Assembly: GCA_946414075.1 (NCBI GenBank)
Contig: CAMKNA010000010.1
Location: 1 to 64,000 of the forward strand
Length of the DNA: 64,000 nucleotides
Reading direction: 5' to 3'
DNA from: an uncultured Fibrobacter sp.
GTDB taxonomy: Bacteria; Fibrobacterota; Fibrobacteria; Fibrobacterales; Fibrobacteraceae
In this document: piece by piece, positions 33,618-41,455 of the stretch
Layout: every line of letters begins with the position of its first letter
Numbering within the stretch: position 1 is the first letter of the stretch
Notes under the pieces: generated by a model
The model's input: only the letters and a program-made list of their open reading frames with translations
The model's database searches: none
Told to the model about the DNA's origin: nothing
Made by a program: the position numbers and the translations under genes

Positions 33618-35419
33618 AGAATGAGAAAATAAAAATGACGATTTTGGCGATGGCCTTCTTTGCCGTCGCTTTCGCCCTTACGGCCTGTAACGAGTCCGGC
33701 GCTTCTGGCAATAAGTCGGCGAAGTCTGCCGAACTGAACTGCCCCGAGTTGCCGCAAGACCCTGAAGCCACAGGCGAGTTCGACCCCATAGCTTCCAAGG
33801 ATGCCCGCCCCTGTGGGACTATTACCCTCTGGGGTTCTTCCATGCCCAAGTCCTTCAACATGTGGGAAGACTACAACAGTTTTTCCGCCGAGCTGATGGG
33901 CATGATGTTCGAGCCTCTGGTGAGCTTGCATTCTACCGAGGACCGCGAAGTGGGCGTTCTCGCTGACAGCTGGAGCGTGTCCGAAGATGGCAAGACCTTC
34001 ACCTTCCATGTGGATCCCCGTGCCAAGTGGAGCGACGGTAGGCCTGTGACTGCCGAAGATGTGCAGTTCTACTACGATGTCATCATGGACGAGAAGAACC
34101 TGACGCCGATTTTCAAGGTGGGGCTCAGCCGCTTTGACCGCCCCGAGGTGGTGGACAGCTTGACCATCAAGATGACTGCGAAGGAATCCCACTGGGGTAA
34201 CTTCTGGGAAGCGGCGGGTATGCTGGCGTTCCCCAAGCATGCCTGGGCAGGGAAGGACTTCAACCAGATCCGCTACGAGTTCCCGGTGGTGTCCGGTCCG
34301 TATAAGATTAAGACTTTCCGCGAAGACCGCTATGTGGAATTGGCTCGCCGCGCCGACTGGTGGGGCTTCCACAAGAACTGGAACCGGGGCAAGTACAACT
34401 TCGAAAAGATTCGCTACCGCTTCATGAACGACCAGACGAAGGCCCTGGAAGCCTTCAAGAAGCAGGATATCAATGCCTACGCTATTTACACCAGCAGCAT
34501 CTGGATGAAACAGACCGATTTTGACGCAATTCAAAAGGGTTGGGCGGTCAAGCAGCGTATCTTCAACAAGGAACCCATCGGTTTCCAGGGTATGGCCATC
34601 AACTTGCGCAAGCCCCAGTTCCAGGATGTCCGCGTGCGTCGGGCTCTCAACATGCTACTGAATCGGGAGTCCATGAACGAAAAGTACATGTTTGGCCAGT
34701 ATTTCTTGCTGAACAGCTACTACCCTGACCTGTGGGAGAACAACCAGAACCCTACGGTAACCAACTACAAGTTCAGTCCGGACAGTGCCCGAGCCCTTTT
34801 TGCAGAGGCTGGCTACAAGGTGAATGCCCAGGGCGTGCTGGAAAAAGACGGTAAGCCCTTTGCTATCAACTTCATTACCAGCCAGGAAGACCTGCGCCAT
34901 CTGACGCTGTTCTTGGAAGACCTAAAGAAGGTAGGTGTGCAGGCTTCTATCGAGCAGATGAGCCAGAGTACGCTCCGCAAGCGCCTGGATGATTTGGACT
35001 TTGACCTTTACTGGGTGAACTGGGGAGCGGGCCGCCTTCGCGATCCGGAAGCCAGCTGGTCTTCGGCTACCGCTCTGCAGAAGGGCACGAATAACCTGGC
35101 CGGTGTGCAAGACAAGGTGGTGGACAGCCTGATCAACCTGCAGAAGACGGAATTCGACTTAGCGAAGCGTAACGAAATTTTGAAGGCATTGGACAACCGC
35201 CTGGCCGAAATCGTGCCCTACGTGCTGATGTGGCAATGCGACCACCATCGTATTCTCTACTGGAATCGCTATGGTACGCCCGAGAAGGTCTTGGACCGCT
35301 TTAACCGCGAAGACGCCATTCCGGTTTACTGGTGGCTGGATCCGGCAAAGTCCAAAACCCTTGATAAAGCAATGAAGGCAGGCCAAAGCCTGCCTATCCC
35401 GGAATACGATATCAAATAA
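33614..35419 (+). CDS. Peptide ABC transporter substrate-binding lipoprotein (SBP family 5)
   Basis: 601 aa. Lipobox FALTAC (Cys25). Family-5 blocks are clear: SWSVSEDGKTFTFHVDPRAKWSDGRPVTAEDVQF near residues 116-149, VRRALNMLLNRESM near 340-353, and FDLYWVNWGAG near 460. It binds oligopeptides or similar solutes for an Opp/Dpp-type importer; the Opp-type ATPase at 20 kb could be a partner but is far away. It overlaps the rnc stop (ATGA), which is an unusual operon partner. Confidence 0.9.
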   Translation: MKNEKIKMTILAMAFFAVAFALTACNESGASGNKSAKSAELNCPELPQDPEATGEFDPIASKDARPCGTITLWGSSMPKSFNMWEDYNSFSAELMGMMFEPLVSLHSTEDREVGVLADSWSVSEDGKTFTFHVDPRAKWSDGRPVTAEDVQFYYDVIMDEKNLTPIFKVGLSRFDRPEVVDSLTIKMTAKESHWGNFWEAAGMLAFPKHAWAGKDFNQIRYEFPVVSGPYKIKTFREDRYVELARRADWWGFHKNWNRGKYNFEKIRYRFMNDQTKALEAFKKQDINAYAIYTSSIWMKQTDFDAIQKGWAVKQRIFNKEPIGFQGMAINLRKPQFQDVRVRRALNMLLNRESMNEKYMFGQYFLLNSYYPDLWENNQNPTVTNYKFSPDSARALFAEAGYKVNAQGVLEKDGKPFAINFITSQEDLRHLTLFLEDLKKVGVQASIEQMSQSTLRKRLDDLDFDLYWVNWGAGRLRDPEASWSSATALQKGTNNLAGVQDKVVDSLINLQKTEFDLAKRNEILKALDNRLAEIVPYVLMWQCDHHRILYWNRYGTPEKVLDRFNREDAIPVYWWLDPAKSKTLDKAMKAGQSLPIPEYDIK

Positions 35420-35425
35420 TTTCTT

Positions 35426-36205
35426 TTAGAAGAAGAATTCGACGCCGACATAGAGGCCGGTGGCGTCTCCATCGTCCACCTTTCCGCTGCGGACAAAGAG
35501 CTTGGCAATCAAGTCTAGCTGGTTGGGAATCACGAAGTAGTCGGCGCCCAACCAGATGTTGATTTGCTTGTGGCCGTCGTCGTTGTGGCCGTATTTCTTT
35601 CCGTCTTCGCCTTCGCTTTCGCTTTCAGTCAGGCGGTATTTAATTTGCAGGCCCACGAAGGGGGTTACGCCCACATCGGGAACGGTGTAGCCAATTTCGC
35701 CACCCATATGGATGTCAAGTCCGCGTTCATAATTGTCATGCTCAAAGCCCCAGAAAATGCCGGCTTCGGTTCCGAACTTGAGTCCGGGAACTTCGTTGAC
35801 GGGCATGCTGAACTGTGCGCCAGCGTAGAGAGCAATTTCATCGCTGGTCACTTCGTCGCCACCGATAGGCAGATTGAAGTCCAGGAAAACGGTAATCATG
35901 GGAGCGATTTCGTAGCGAGCGCCCAGGGTCAAGTCACGAAGACCGTCGCCGCCATTGGGGCACCCGTCACAATCCGTTTCGGCCCAGAACTGGTAACCCC
36001 AACTTTGTAGGGAAACTTCAAGACCCTGGATTAGGCTATAACGCCCTCCAATTTTGAGACCTGCTTGAGACCAGTCGTGGTCCCAGTCATAGTAAAGTCC
36101 GCCAGCGACTGAACCCTTGCCGGCTTCCAGAACGGGGTAGTAGTCCCAGGTGGCGAATGCGGCACTTGCGGCGAGAGCCGAGACCAAAGCGATTTTCTTG
36201 AACAT
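35426..36205 (-). CDS. Outer membrane beta-barrel protein
   Basis: 259 aa with a signal peptide (about residues 1-18). The whole mature part alternates polar and hydrophobic/aromatic residues in 8-10 strands and ends with Phe-Phe-Phe, the typical C-terminal barrel signal. It looks like a transporter or anchoring barrel of the OmpA/OmpW size class, but I recognise no specific family. A leader with AAGGAG upstream and a TATATTT box (36239-36245) about 34 nt from the ATG give a conventional promoter. Ends close to the peptide-binding gene, convergent. Confidence 0.65.
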   Translation of the reverse strand: MFKKIALVSALAASAAFATWDYYPVLEAGKGSVAGGLYYDWDHDWSQAGLKIGGRYSLIQGLEVSLQSWGYQFWAETDCDGCPNGGDGLRDLTLGARYEIAPMITVFLDFNLPIGGDEVTSDEIALYAGAQFSMPVNEVPGLKFGTEAGIFWGFEHDNYERGLDIHMGGEIGYTVPDVGVTPFVGLQIKYRLTESESEGEDGKKYGHNDDGHKQINIWLGADYFVIPNQLDLIAKLFVRSGKVDDGDATGLYVGVEFFF

Positions 36206-36271
36206 GGAAAACTCCTTGAATGCGTTATTTTCGAGCGCAAATATAGAAAAAGGAGTGGCGCGGTTCTTGCG

Positions 36272-37471
36272 CTAGCCCTTGAACTTCAGGAATTTCCAGA
36301 GGTACTTGGCCGACTGCAGGGGAGTCTTCAAGAAGGCCGACTTTTTGTAGCCACTGAGAGCGAATCCTTGCAGTACGCGGTAAAGCCCGATTTGCTCTTC
36401 GCGACTGATGTTCAGCAGAAACTTGCGGAACTTGAATTCAAAATTGTGGGTGCTTCCGAACTGAAGGTAGCACTTGTTTTCGTAAGCCTTGAGGAACGCC
36501 TTGGAAAGGTTCTCGCATTCTAGGCCCTGGTGCACGGTATTGGCACAATACCGTCCGGCCCGCATGGCCGCCGCGATGCCGCCTCCGGTGAGGGGGTTCG
36601 TATGGTGTGCGGCGTCGCCCACCAGGGCAAAGCGGTCCAAGATGTAACTTTTGAGAGTGCTGGAAACGGGTACCAGCCCGCCAACGACCTTGTTCACCTT
36701 GGAGCCGGGGAACAGCTTGTCCAGCCATTCCTGGGTGGTTTCCAGGATGTTCTTCGGGTGGTTTCCGCCGAACAAGAATCCGGCACCGAAGTTGGTGACA
36801 TTGGATTTCTGCTTCGGAAAACTCCAGATGTAGCCGTCGTTGATAAAGTCGTGGCCCTGCCAGAAGGTCAGGTAGTCGGGCTTGGTCAGCAAGCCTTCCA
36901 CCTGGATATCCACTCCGGTGCAGGTCATGGTGGGCTTCTGGAGGCAGGCGAGACCCACCTGCCTGCCGATACGGGCTTCTACGCCTTCTGCCGAGATGAC
37001 CATCTTGGCCCGGACTTCGGAAACTTTTTCGTCGTTGCCGTAACCTTCTACGATACGGACGGTGCGGTAGGCCTGGGGTTCCTTTCCCATTACATCGCTG
37101 ACGGATTCGGCTCTGGCAAGGGTCACCAGTTCCACACCGTCATTTTCGGCCAGGTGGGCGAGCCAGGGGTCGAATTTTTCGCGGTTCAGCATGAGCCCCA
37201 TGCCGGGCTTTGGGACCTCGATGTTCACGCCGGCAGGGCCGTAGATGTAAATGCCGTTGATGATGGTCTCGATACAGTCCTCGTCGATGGGGCCGTAGCT
37301 TTCTAGGTCGGAGAGATTCGTGCTGGCTTCTCCACAGCGTACCGGGTAGCCAATCTTTTCACGCTTCTCCAGGAGCAATACGGAGCGCCCGAACTTTGCC
37401 AGTTCGCGAGCCGCAACGGAGCCGCCGGGGCCCGCACCAATCACAACCACATCATATTCTTCACGGAGCAT
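36272..37471 (-). CDS. Geranylgeranyl-reductase-like FAD-dependent oxidoreductase
   Basis: 399 aa. FAD-binding VVIGAGPGGSVAARELA at the N-terminus, a CGEAS motif near residue 47, and GDAAHHTNPLTGGGI near residue 290 are the pattern of geranylgeranyl reductase and related digeranylgeranylglycerophospholipid reductases. Known members saturate isoprenoid chains of quinones, chlorophyll tails or archaeal lipids. It overlaps by 11 bp the gene of a 2x4Fe-4S ferredoxin, probably its electron donor. ATG 37471 is chosen over ATG 37480 for the GGAGG at 9 nt. In this lineage the substrate is unknown; menaquinone side chains are a guess. Confidence 0.82.
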   Translation of the reverse strand: MLREEYDVVVIGAGPGGSVAARELAKFGRSVLLLEKREKIGYPVRCGEASTNLSDLESYGPIDEDCIETIINGIYIYGPAGVNIEVPKPGMGLMLNREKFDPWLAHLAENDGVELVTLARAESVSDVMGKEPQAYRTVRIVEGYGNDEKVSEVRAKMVISAEGVEARIGRQVGLACLQKPTMTCTGVDIQVEGLLTKPDYLTFWQGHDFINDGYIWSFPKQKSNVTNFGAGFLFGGNHPKNILETTQEWLDKLFPGSKVNKVVGGLVPVSSTLKSYILDRFALVGDAAHHTNPLTGGGIAAAMRAGRYCANTVHQGLECENLSKAFLKAYENKCYLQFGSTHNFEFKFRKFLLNISREEQIGLYRVLQGFALSGYKKSAFLKTPLQSAKYLWKFLKFKG

Positions 37472-37655
37472 CGGGGGCATCCTCCAGCGTTAGCGCCCCT
37501 ACGGGGCAGGCCTTGGTGCATAGTCCGCACTTGGTGCATTTTTCGTGGTTGATTTGAAGGTCCAGATTGTACATGTCCAAAGCCATGGCGGGACATGTAC
37601 CGACACAGCCTGCGCATTCCAGGCATTTCTTTCTATCGTGGACCAGCTTTTTCAT
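37461..37655 (-). CDS. 2x[4Fe-4S] ferredoxin
   Basis: 64 aa. Two CxxCxxCxxxC motifs (CLECAGCVGTC and CTKCGLCTKAC), as in clostridial-type ferredoxin. It lies immediately upstream of, and overlapping, the geranylgeranyl-reductase-like gene. TATATTT ends 6 nt before its ATG with no Shine-Dalgarno site. Confidence 0.92.
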   Translation of the reverse strand: MKKLVHDRKKCLECAGCVGTCPAMALDMYNLDLQINHEKCTKCGLCTKACPVGALTLEDAPDAP

Positions 37656-37661
37656 ATTGTG

Positions 37662-37668
37662 AAATATA
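37662..37668 (-). promoter_or_regulatory. TATATTT box, leaderless-type promoter of the ferredoxin-reductase pair
   Basis: Minus-strand TATATTT ends 6 nt before ATG 37655. Confidence 0.55.
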
Positions 37669-37686
37669 CAAAATATGGATGCGCGC

Positions 37687-39201
37687 TTACGATTCCGGTT
37701 CCGTTTCGGGAGCTTCGCTCTCTTCCTTGGCGGGTTTCAGGCTTTCGGCCTTGGCCAGCATCTTTCGCGCCTGTACCGCCAGGATGTCTCCGTCGCCTAG
37801 CTCCAAAACCTTGTTGAGCCTTGCAACGCCCTGCTCCAAATCCCAGTTCCGGTTCACTCGGATTTCACCGATATTGTAGAGGGCTCGTCGTGCCAGGGTG
37901 ACATTGGTTTCCAGGGAAAGACCCTTTTCCAGAAGAACTAGCGCAGAGTCCAGGCTGGTTTTGGACTTTGCGGTCTCTCCCCATTCCAACCATTGGGCAC
38001 TGGGAACCTCGATGAATACACTGGGACTAGTCATCAGGTCGGCGAGCTTTTTGACGGTTGGTGCGTCAATGGGGTGTTCCTGTAGCAATGCGTTCAGGGC
38101 CTGGCTCAAAATTCTTTGGGCCGCTTCGTAGTGGGCCTTGTTGGCCTCATCAAGGCCCTGGTCGATGAGGGCCCTGTTATGGGCTTTTCGTGTGGCCAAT
38201 AGGTTCGAGGTTGCGTTTTTCTTGAGTCGTTCCGCCAGGGCGTCCGCCTGGTGTTCCTGGACGGTCTTAAGCCTGCGGGGAATCTTGGATCCGGCTAATG
38301 CCCCGAGGCCAAAAGCCACCAGGCTTGCAAGCCCTACGGCTCCGAAAATGCCGCCGTTTACAACCCAGTTTACTAGCATGTCCAGGATGATGCCTGTGAT
38401 GGCTACGGCCTTTGCAATAGTGGAAACCTTGTCGTTGGAGGGCGGGAACGCTACCGCTCCAAGCATAAAGCACAGGGCGATGCTACAGCCCATGTAGCGT
38501 TCCACCGCGTAGTGGTCAAAGAAAGATGTTGCCGTAAAGGCGGAAACGAGAATCCCCCCTACAAGGGCGAGCCCTAGGGAAATTCCGACAGCAGGCAATA
38601 CGCCCCACCGGTCGGAAAGCCTGTAGTAGGCAAAGAAGAAGAATCCTGCAAAAATCAAGAAACTCAGGACCCCTGGAAATAAAATCCAGCTGGTCAACAA
38701 CCGATCGTAATCGCCGTCTTCGGGCACAAAGGCCAGACGATAGCGCAGGTGCTTGTCGGTATAGGCCTTGATCCACTTGTTCTGTTCACGAGAGAAGTCT
38801 CTTTCTTTGGGATAGTAGCCTTTTTCCTTGGTAAACTCTTCCTTGCCACCCTTGATTTCCCACCATTCGCGGAATTCCTTCTTCATCTCTTCGATGCGGT
38901 CCTCTACCACCAGGGTCCCGTTCTCTTTCAGGTAGCGGTCACGGAACTGCTCGAATTCCTCGGTTCTGGTTTTTTCGTCTGCTTTCAGGCCTACAGATTC
39001 AAACTGCTTGGCTCCTTCGGATTCCCACCATTGACCGAAAATTTTTTCGATGTTTGTTTCCCGCTGGTGTTGCTTGATTTGCGGGGCAAGGGCTGTGACG
39101 GCGTTGAATATGCCTATGACGAGCAGTAGTCCGAAAACGATATAATGGTGGACTTTGAGTCCCTTTGCAAAATCCATGAAGTCTTCTAGCAAGTCTTTCA
39201 T
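37687..39201 (-). CDS. Polytopic membrane protein with C-terminal TPR-like domain
   Basis: 504 aa. A first TM helix near residues 22-42, a charged soluble loop to about 150 with helical repeats containing paired Trp (QWWESEG, EWWEIKGG), about five further hydrophobic helices to about 310, then a helical TPR-like domain (about 330-490). The C-terminus is Glu/Pro-rich. It follows the kinase gene by 8 bp, so it may be a kinase substrate or receptor. I recognise no family. Start ATG 39201 is an estimate; an upstream alternative overlaps the kinase stop. Confidence 0.6.
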   Translation of the reverse strand: MKDLLEDFMDFAKGLKVHHYIVFGLLLVIGIFNAVTALAPQIKQHQRETNIEKIFGQWWESEGAKQFESVGLKADEKTRTEEFEQFRDRYLKENGTLVVEDRIEEMKKEFREWWEIKGGKEEFTKEKGYYPKERDFSREQNKWIKAYTDKHLRYRLAFVPEDGDYDRLLTSWILFPGVLSFLIFAGFFFFAYYRLSDRWGVLPAVGISLGLALVGGILVSAFTATSFFDHYAVERYMGCSIALCFMLGAVAFPPSNDKVSTIAKAVAITGIILDMLVNWVVNGGIFGAVGLASLVAFGLGALAGSKIPRRLKTVQEHQADALAERLKKNATSNLLATRKAHNRALIDQGLDEANKAHYEAAQRILSQALNALLQEHPIDAPTVKKLADLMTSPSVFIEVPSAQWLEWGETAKSKTSLDSALVLLEKGLSLETNVTLARRALYNIGEIRVNRNWDLEQGVARLNKVLELGDGDILAVQARKMLAKAESLKPAKEESEAPETEPES

Positions 39202-39209
39202 CTGTAAGC

Positions 39210-40307
39210 CTATCGGTTGTATTCCCTGAGCTGGTTCCACAAGAAGTCGGTATTCACGTCCCGGTAACCCAGGGCGTTGACCTTCTCCCTTAATTTATGC
39301 GCGATTTCGAAAAGGTTCGGGCAGCTTTGCATCCGCTCGAAACTGTCGAAGATGGTGAGCCTGTCAATCCATTCTGAAAGCTCGGGGAATCGGGAATCTT
39401 GGAACTTGTTTTCACGCCCGGTTTTCAGGTATTCTAGATATCGGTCCGTGATGCGGTAGCCGTCTTCGGTAAAGATGTCCATGGCTCGCGGAAACAGTTT
39501 TTCGCCAGTCAGGTATTCGTGCACGATAATGCCGAAACTGAAATAGTCTACCGACGAGGAGAGGTTCTCTCCCATAATGGCCTGTTCCGGGGCGCTGTAG
39601 CATGGCGTGAGCTGCCCGCCGTATTCATTGACGGTTTCCCGCAGTTTTGCCTGGGCGTAACCGAAATCGCAGATGAGAATCTTGTGGTTGTTCTTGTGCA
39701 AGGGGTTCTGGCACAAAAGCAGGTTCTTGGGCTTTAAATCCTTGTGGATTACCTGGTAATAGTGCAGCTGGCTGATGGTGTTGGCCAGGTATGCCACCTG
39801 GGCGATGCGGTGCAGGATTTCGTCATCGGTAAGCTTTGTCTTGAACATCTTGTCCAAGGAACACCCCTTGATGAATTCCATCTTGAGATAGGGGTGCCTA
39901 CCGGCAACGCCTCCGCCAAAACTCTGGACCACGCCCTCGATGTTGGTGGCGCGAATTAGGTTGTTAATGCGGATTTCGTCCTGGAAGGCGCTTAGGAGCA
40001 TGTTCAGGCGGTGGAGCCTGTTCTTGCCGGGGGCTGCCCAGAACTTACAGATTTTTACGACGATTTCCCTTTCGCCGAAACGGTCACTGTAACCGGGATG
40101 CTCTATCCAGAAGTTTGCACGGTATAGGTTGTTGGTGCCTTCGAGGGTGAGCGGTTCCACGAGCTCTATTTTTTCCATGGCCCCACTATGCAGAAATTCC
40201 GGATTCTGGTCGAACCACCTCTGGTATTCTTCCATGGTGTAGTGCGGACGGAGTGCCAGGTTTCTCGACACCCTGTCCAAGGTCTCTGCCAGAATGTTCC
40301 TGAGCAT
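39210..40307 (-). CDS. Ser/Thr protein kinase (Hanks type)
   Basis: 365 aa. Kinase landmarks: VVKICK with Lys85, HKDLKPKNLL with catalytic Asp190 (HKD rather than HRD), CDFGYAQ with the metal-binding Asp, and YSAPEQ (APE). The first 75 aa are a non-kinase N-terminal extension and an 11-residue glycine-loop-like start is not obvious, so ATP binding may be atypical. No TM helix. It is probably cytoplasmic and linked to the downstream membrane/TPR protein. A TACATTT box ends 5 nt before the ATG. Confidence 0.85.
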   Translation of the reverse strand: MLRNILAETLDRVSRNLALRPHYTMEEYQRWFDQNPEFLHSGAMEKIELVEPLTLEGTNNLYRANFWIEHPGYSDRFGEREIVVKICKFWAAPGKNRLHRLNMLLSAFQDEIRINNLIRATNIEGVVQSFGGGVAGRHPYLKMEFIKGCSLDKMFKTKLTDDEILHRIAQVAYLANTISQLHYYQVIHKDLKPKNLLLCQNPLHKNNHKILICDFGYAQAKLRETVNEYGGQLTPCYSAPEQAIMGENLSSSVDYFSFGIIVHEYLTGEKLFPRAMDIFTEDGYRITDRYLEYLKTGRENKFQDSRFPELSEWIDRLTIFDSFERMQSCPNLFEIAHKLREKVNALGYRDVNTDFLWNQLREYNR

Positions 40308-40312
40308 GGAAT

Positions 40313-40319
40313 AAATGTA
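40313..40319 (-). promoter_or_regulatory. TACATTT box, leaderless-type promoter of the kinase gene
   Basis: Minus-strand TACATTT ends 5 nt before ATG 40307; no Shine-Dalgarno sequence. Confidence 0.5.
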
Positions 40320-40320
40320 G

Positions 40321-41121
40321 CTATTCCATGGTCTTTTCTAAGGCCTTGGTAATCACATTGTAGGCGTCTTCCACCGTATCGCAGAAATGGAACAGCTTGA
40401 TGTCGTCCTTATCGATCATTCCCGTTTCAGCTAGGTAGTTCCAGTTGATGACCTTGTTCCAGTACTTGCTGCCGTAAATCACCACGGGCATGCGGTCACC
40501 ATATTTCTTGGTCTGGATGAGCGTGAGAATTTCGAACATCTCGTCCAGGGTACCAAACCCGCCGGGGAACACCACCAGGGCCTTGGCCATCTTCATGAAC
40601 CAGTACTTACGGATAAAGAAGTAGCGGAACTGCAGGTTCAGTTCGTCATCGATATAGGGGTTTGGGTGCTGCTCGAAGGGAAGCCTGATGTTGAGCCCGA
40701 TAGAGGATGTTCCCACATCGTTGGCACCACGGTTGCCCGCTTCCATGATGCCCGGGCCACCGCCGGTCATGATGGCGAAACCCTTGTGCTGCTTGTTGGC
40801 CCAGCGGCCCAGTTTTGCACCCAGTTCGTGGGCGGCGTCGTAGTATTCCGCTACGGACTCTAATTGTTTTAGACGGGCTACTTCCTTCTTGTTCTTGCAA
40901 CCTTTCAGACGCTTCTTGATTTCGCACATGGGCAGCGTACGGGCCGAACCGAAGAACACGATGGTGTTCTGGACGCCCTCTTGCTGGAAAATCTGGTTGG
41001 GAGCCATGAATTCGGCGATAATCCTGATGGGGCGGCCAATGTCGCTGTCGATAAAGTCCATGTTGTGGTAAATCATCTTGCCAGGGGTCGTCGAAATAGC
41101 CTTTTTATTTTTTGCAGCCAT
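40321..41121 (-). CDS. LOG-family nucleotide 5'-monophosphate nucleosidase
   Basis: 266 aa. GGGPGIMEAGNRGA near residue 120 and PGGFGTLDEMFE near residue 189 are the LOG/YgdH signatures (often misnamed lysine decarboxylase). Family members hydrolyse the N-glycosidic bond of nucleoside 5'-monophosphates or cytokinin ribotides. An insert with Lys-rich helix (KKRLKGCKNKKEVARLKQLE) precedes the core. A normal GGAG Shine-Dalgarno site is present. Stand-alone gene, next to but not overlapping the kinase. Confidence 0.85.
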   Translation of the reverse strand: MAAKNKKAISTTPGKMIYHNMDFIDSDIGRPIRIIAEFMAPNQIFQQEGVQNTIVFFGSARTLPMCEIKKRLKGCKNKKEVARLKQLESVAEYYDAAHELGAKLGRWANKQHKGFAIMTGGGPGIMEAGNRGANDVGTSSIGLNIRLPFEQHPNPYIDDELNLQFRYFFIRKYWFMKMAKALVVFPGGFGTLDEMFEILTLIQTKKYGDRMPVVIYGSKYWNKVINWNYLAETGMIDKDDIKLFHFCDTVEDAYNVITKALEKTME

Positions 41122-41222
41122 GGTAGTCTCCTTTGCTTATCTATTCCTATGACAAAATACCTTAAGAAACCCCAAAAAGCAACAAAAAAACACTTTTTTT
41201 TGCTTTCATTTGAAAAATTCGT

Positions 41223-41229
41223 TATATTT
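41223..41229 (+). promoter_or_regulatory. TATATTT box, leaderless-type promoter of the 70-aa gene
   Basis: TATATTT ends 5 nt before ATG 41235 (spacer AGGGT). Confidence 0.55.
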
Positions 41230-41234
41230 AGGGT

Positions 41235-41447
41235 ATGCTCGTAAAAATCTGGACAGACAGCTTTATCATCACCGGCGAAATCGACACCCTTCGTGACGAG
41301 CGCCTTACCGACTACATCCGCGAGAACAAGGACTTTATCGCTGTGACCCAGGTGAAGGTCAGTGATAAGAGCGAGAAGGATTTGTTCCGCACTCACTTCC
41401 TGAATGTGAGCACCCGCCACATCGAGATAATTCTCCCGGCGGAGTAG
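41235..41447 (+). CDS. Small hypothetical protein (70 aa)
   Basis: 70 aa without signal peptide or TM helix. A predicted beta-alpha-beta layout (KIWTDSFIITGEIDTL...EKDLFRTHFLNVSTRHIEIILP) suggests a compact cytoplasmic domain. No family recognised. Coding status is supported by a promoter box at the correct distance and no overlap with neighbours. Confidence 0.6.
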   Translation: MLVKIWTDSFIITGEIDTLRDERLTDYIRENKDFIAVTQVKVSDKSEKDLFRTHFLNVSTRHIEIILPAE

Positions 41448-41455
41448 TCTCGCGG

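Noticed and set aside
20038-35419. Opp ATPase and peptide-binding lipoprotein as one operon
   Set aside because: They are 13 kb apart with unrelated genes between; a functional link is possible but not shown by the sequence.
37687-39201. Rhomboid protease
   Set aside because: The TM region has glycines, but no GxSG with a matching late His was found.
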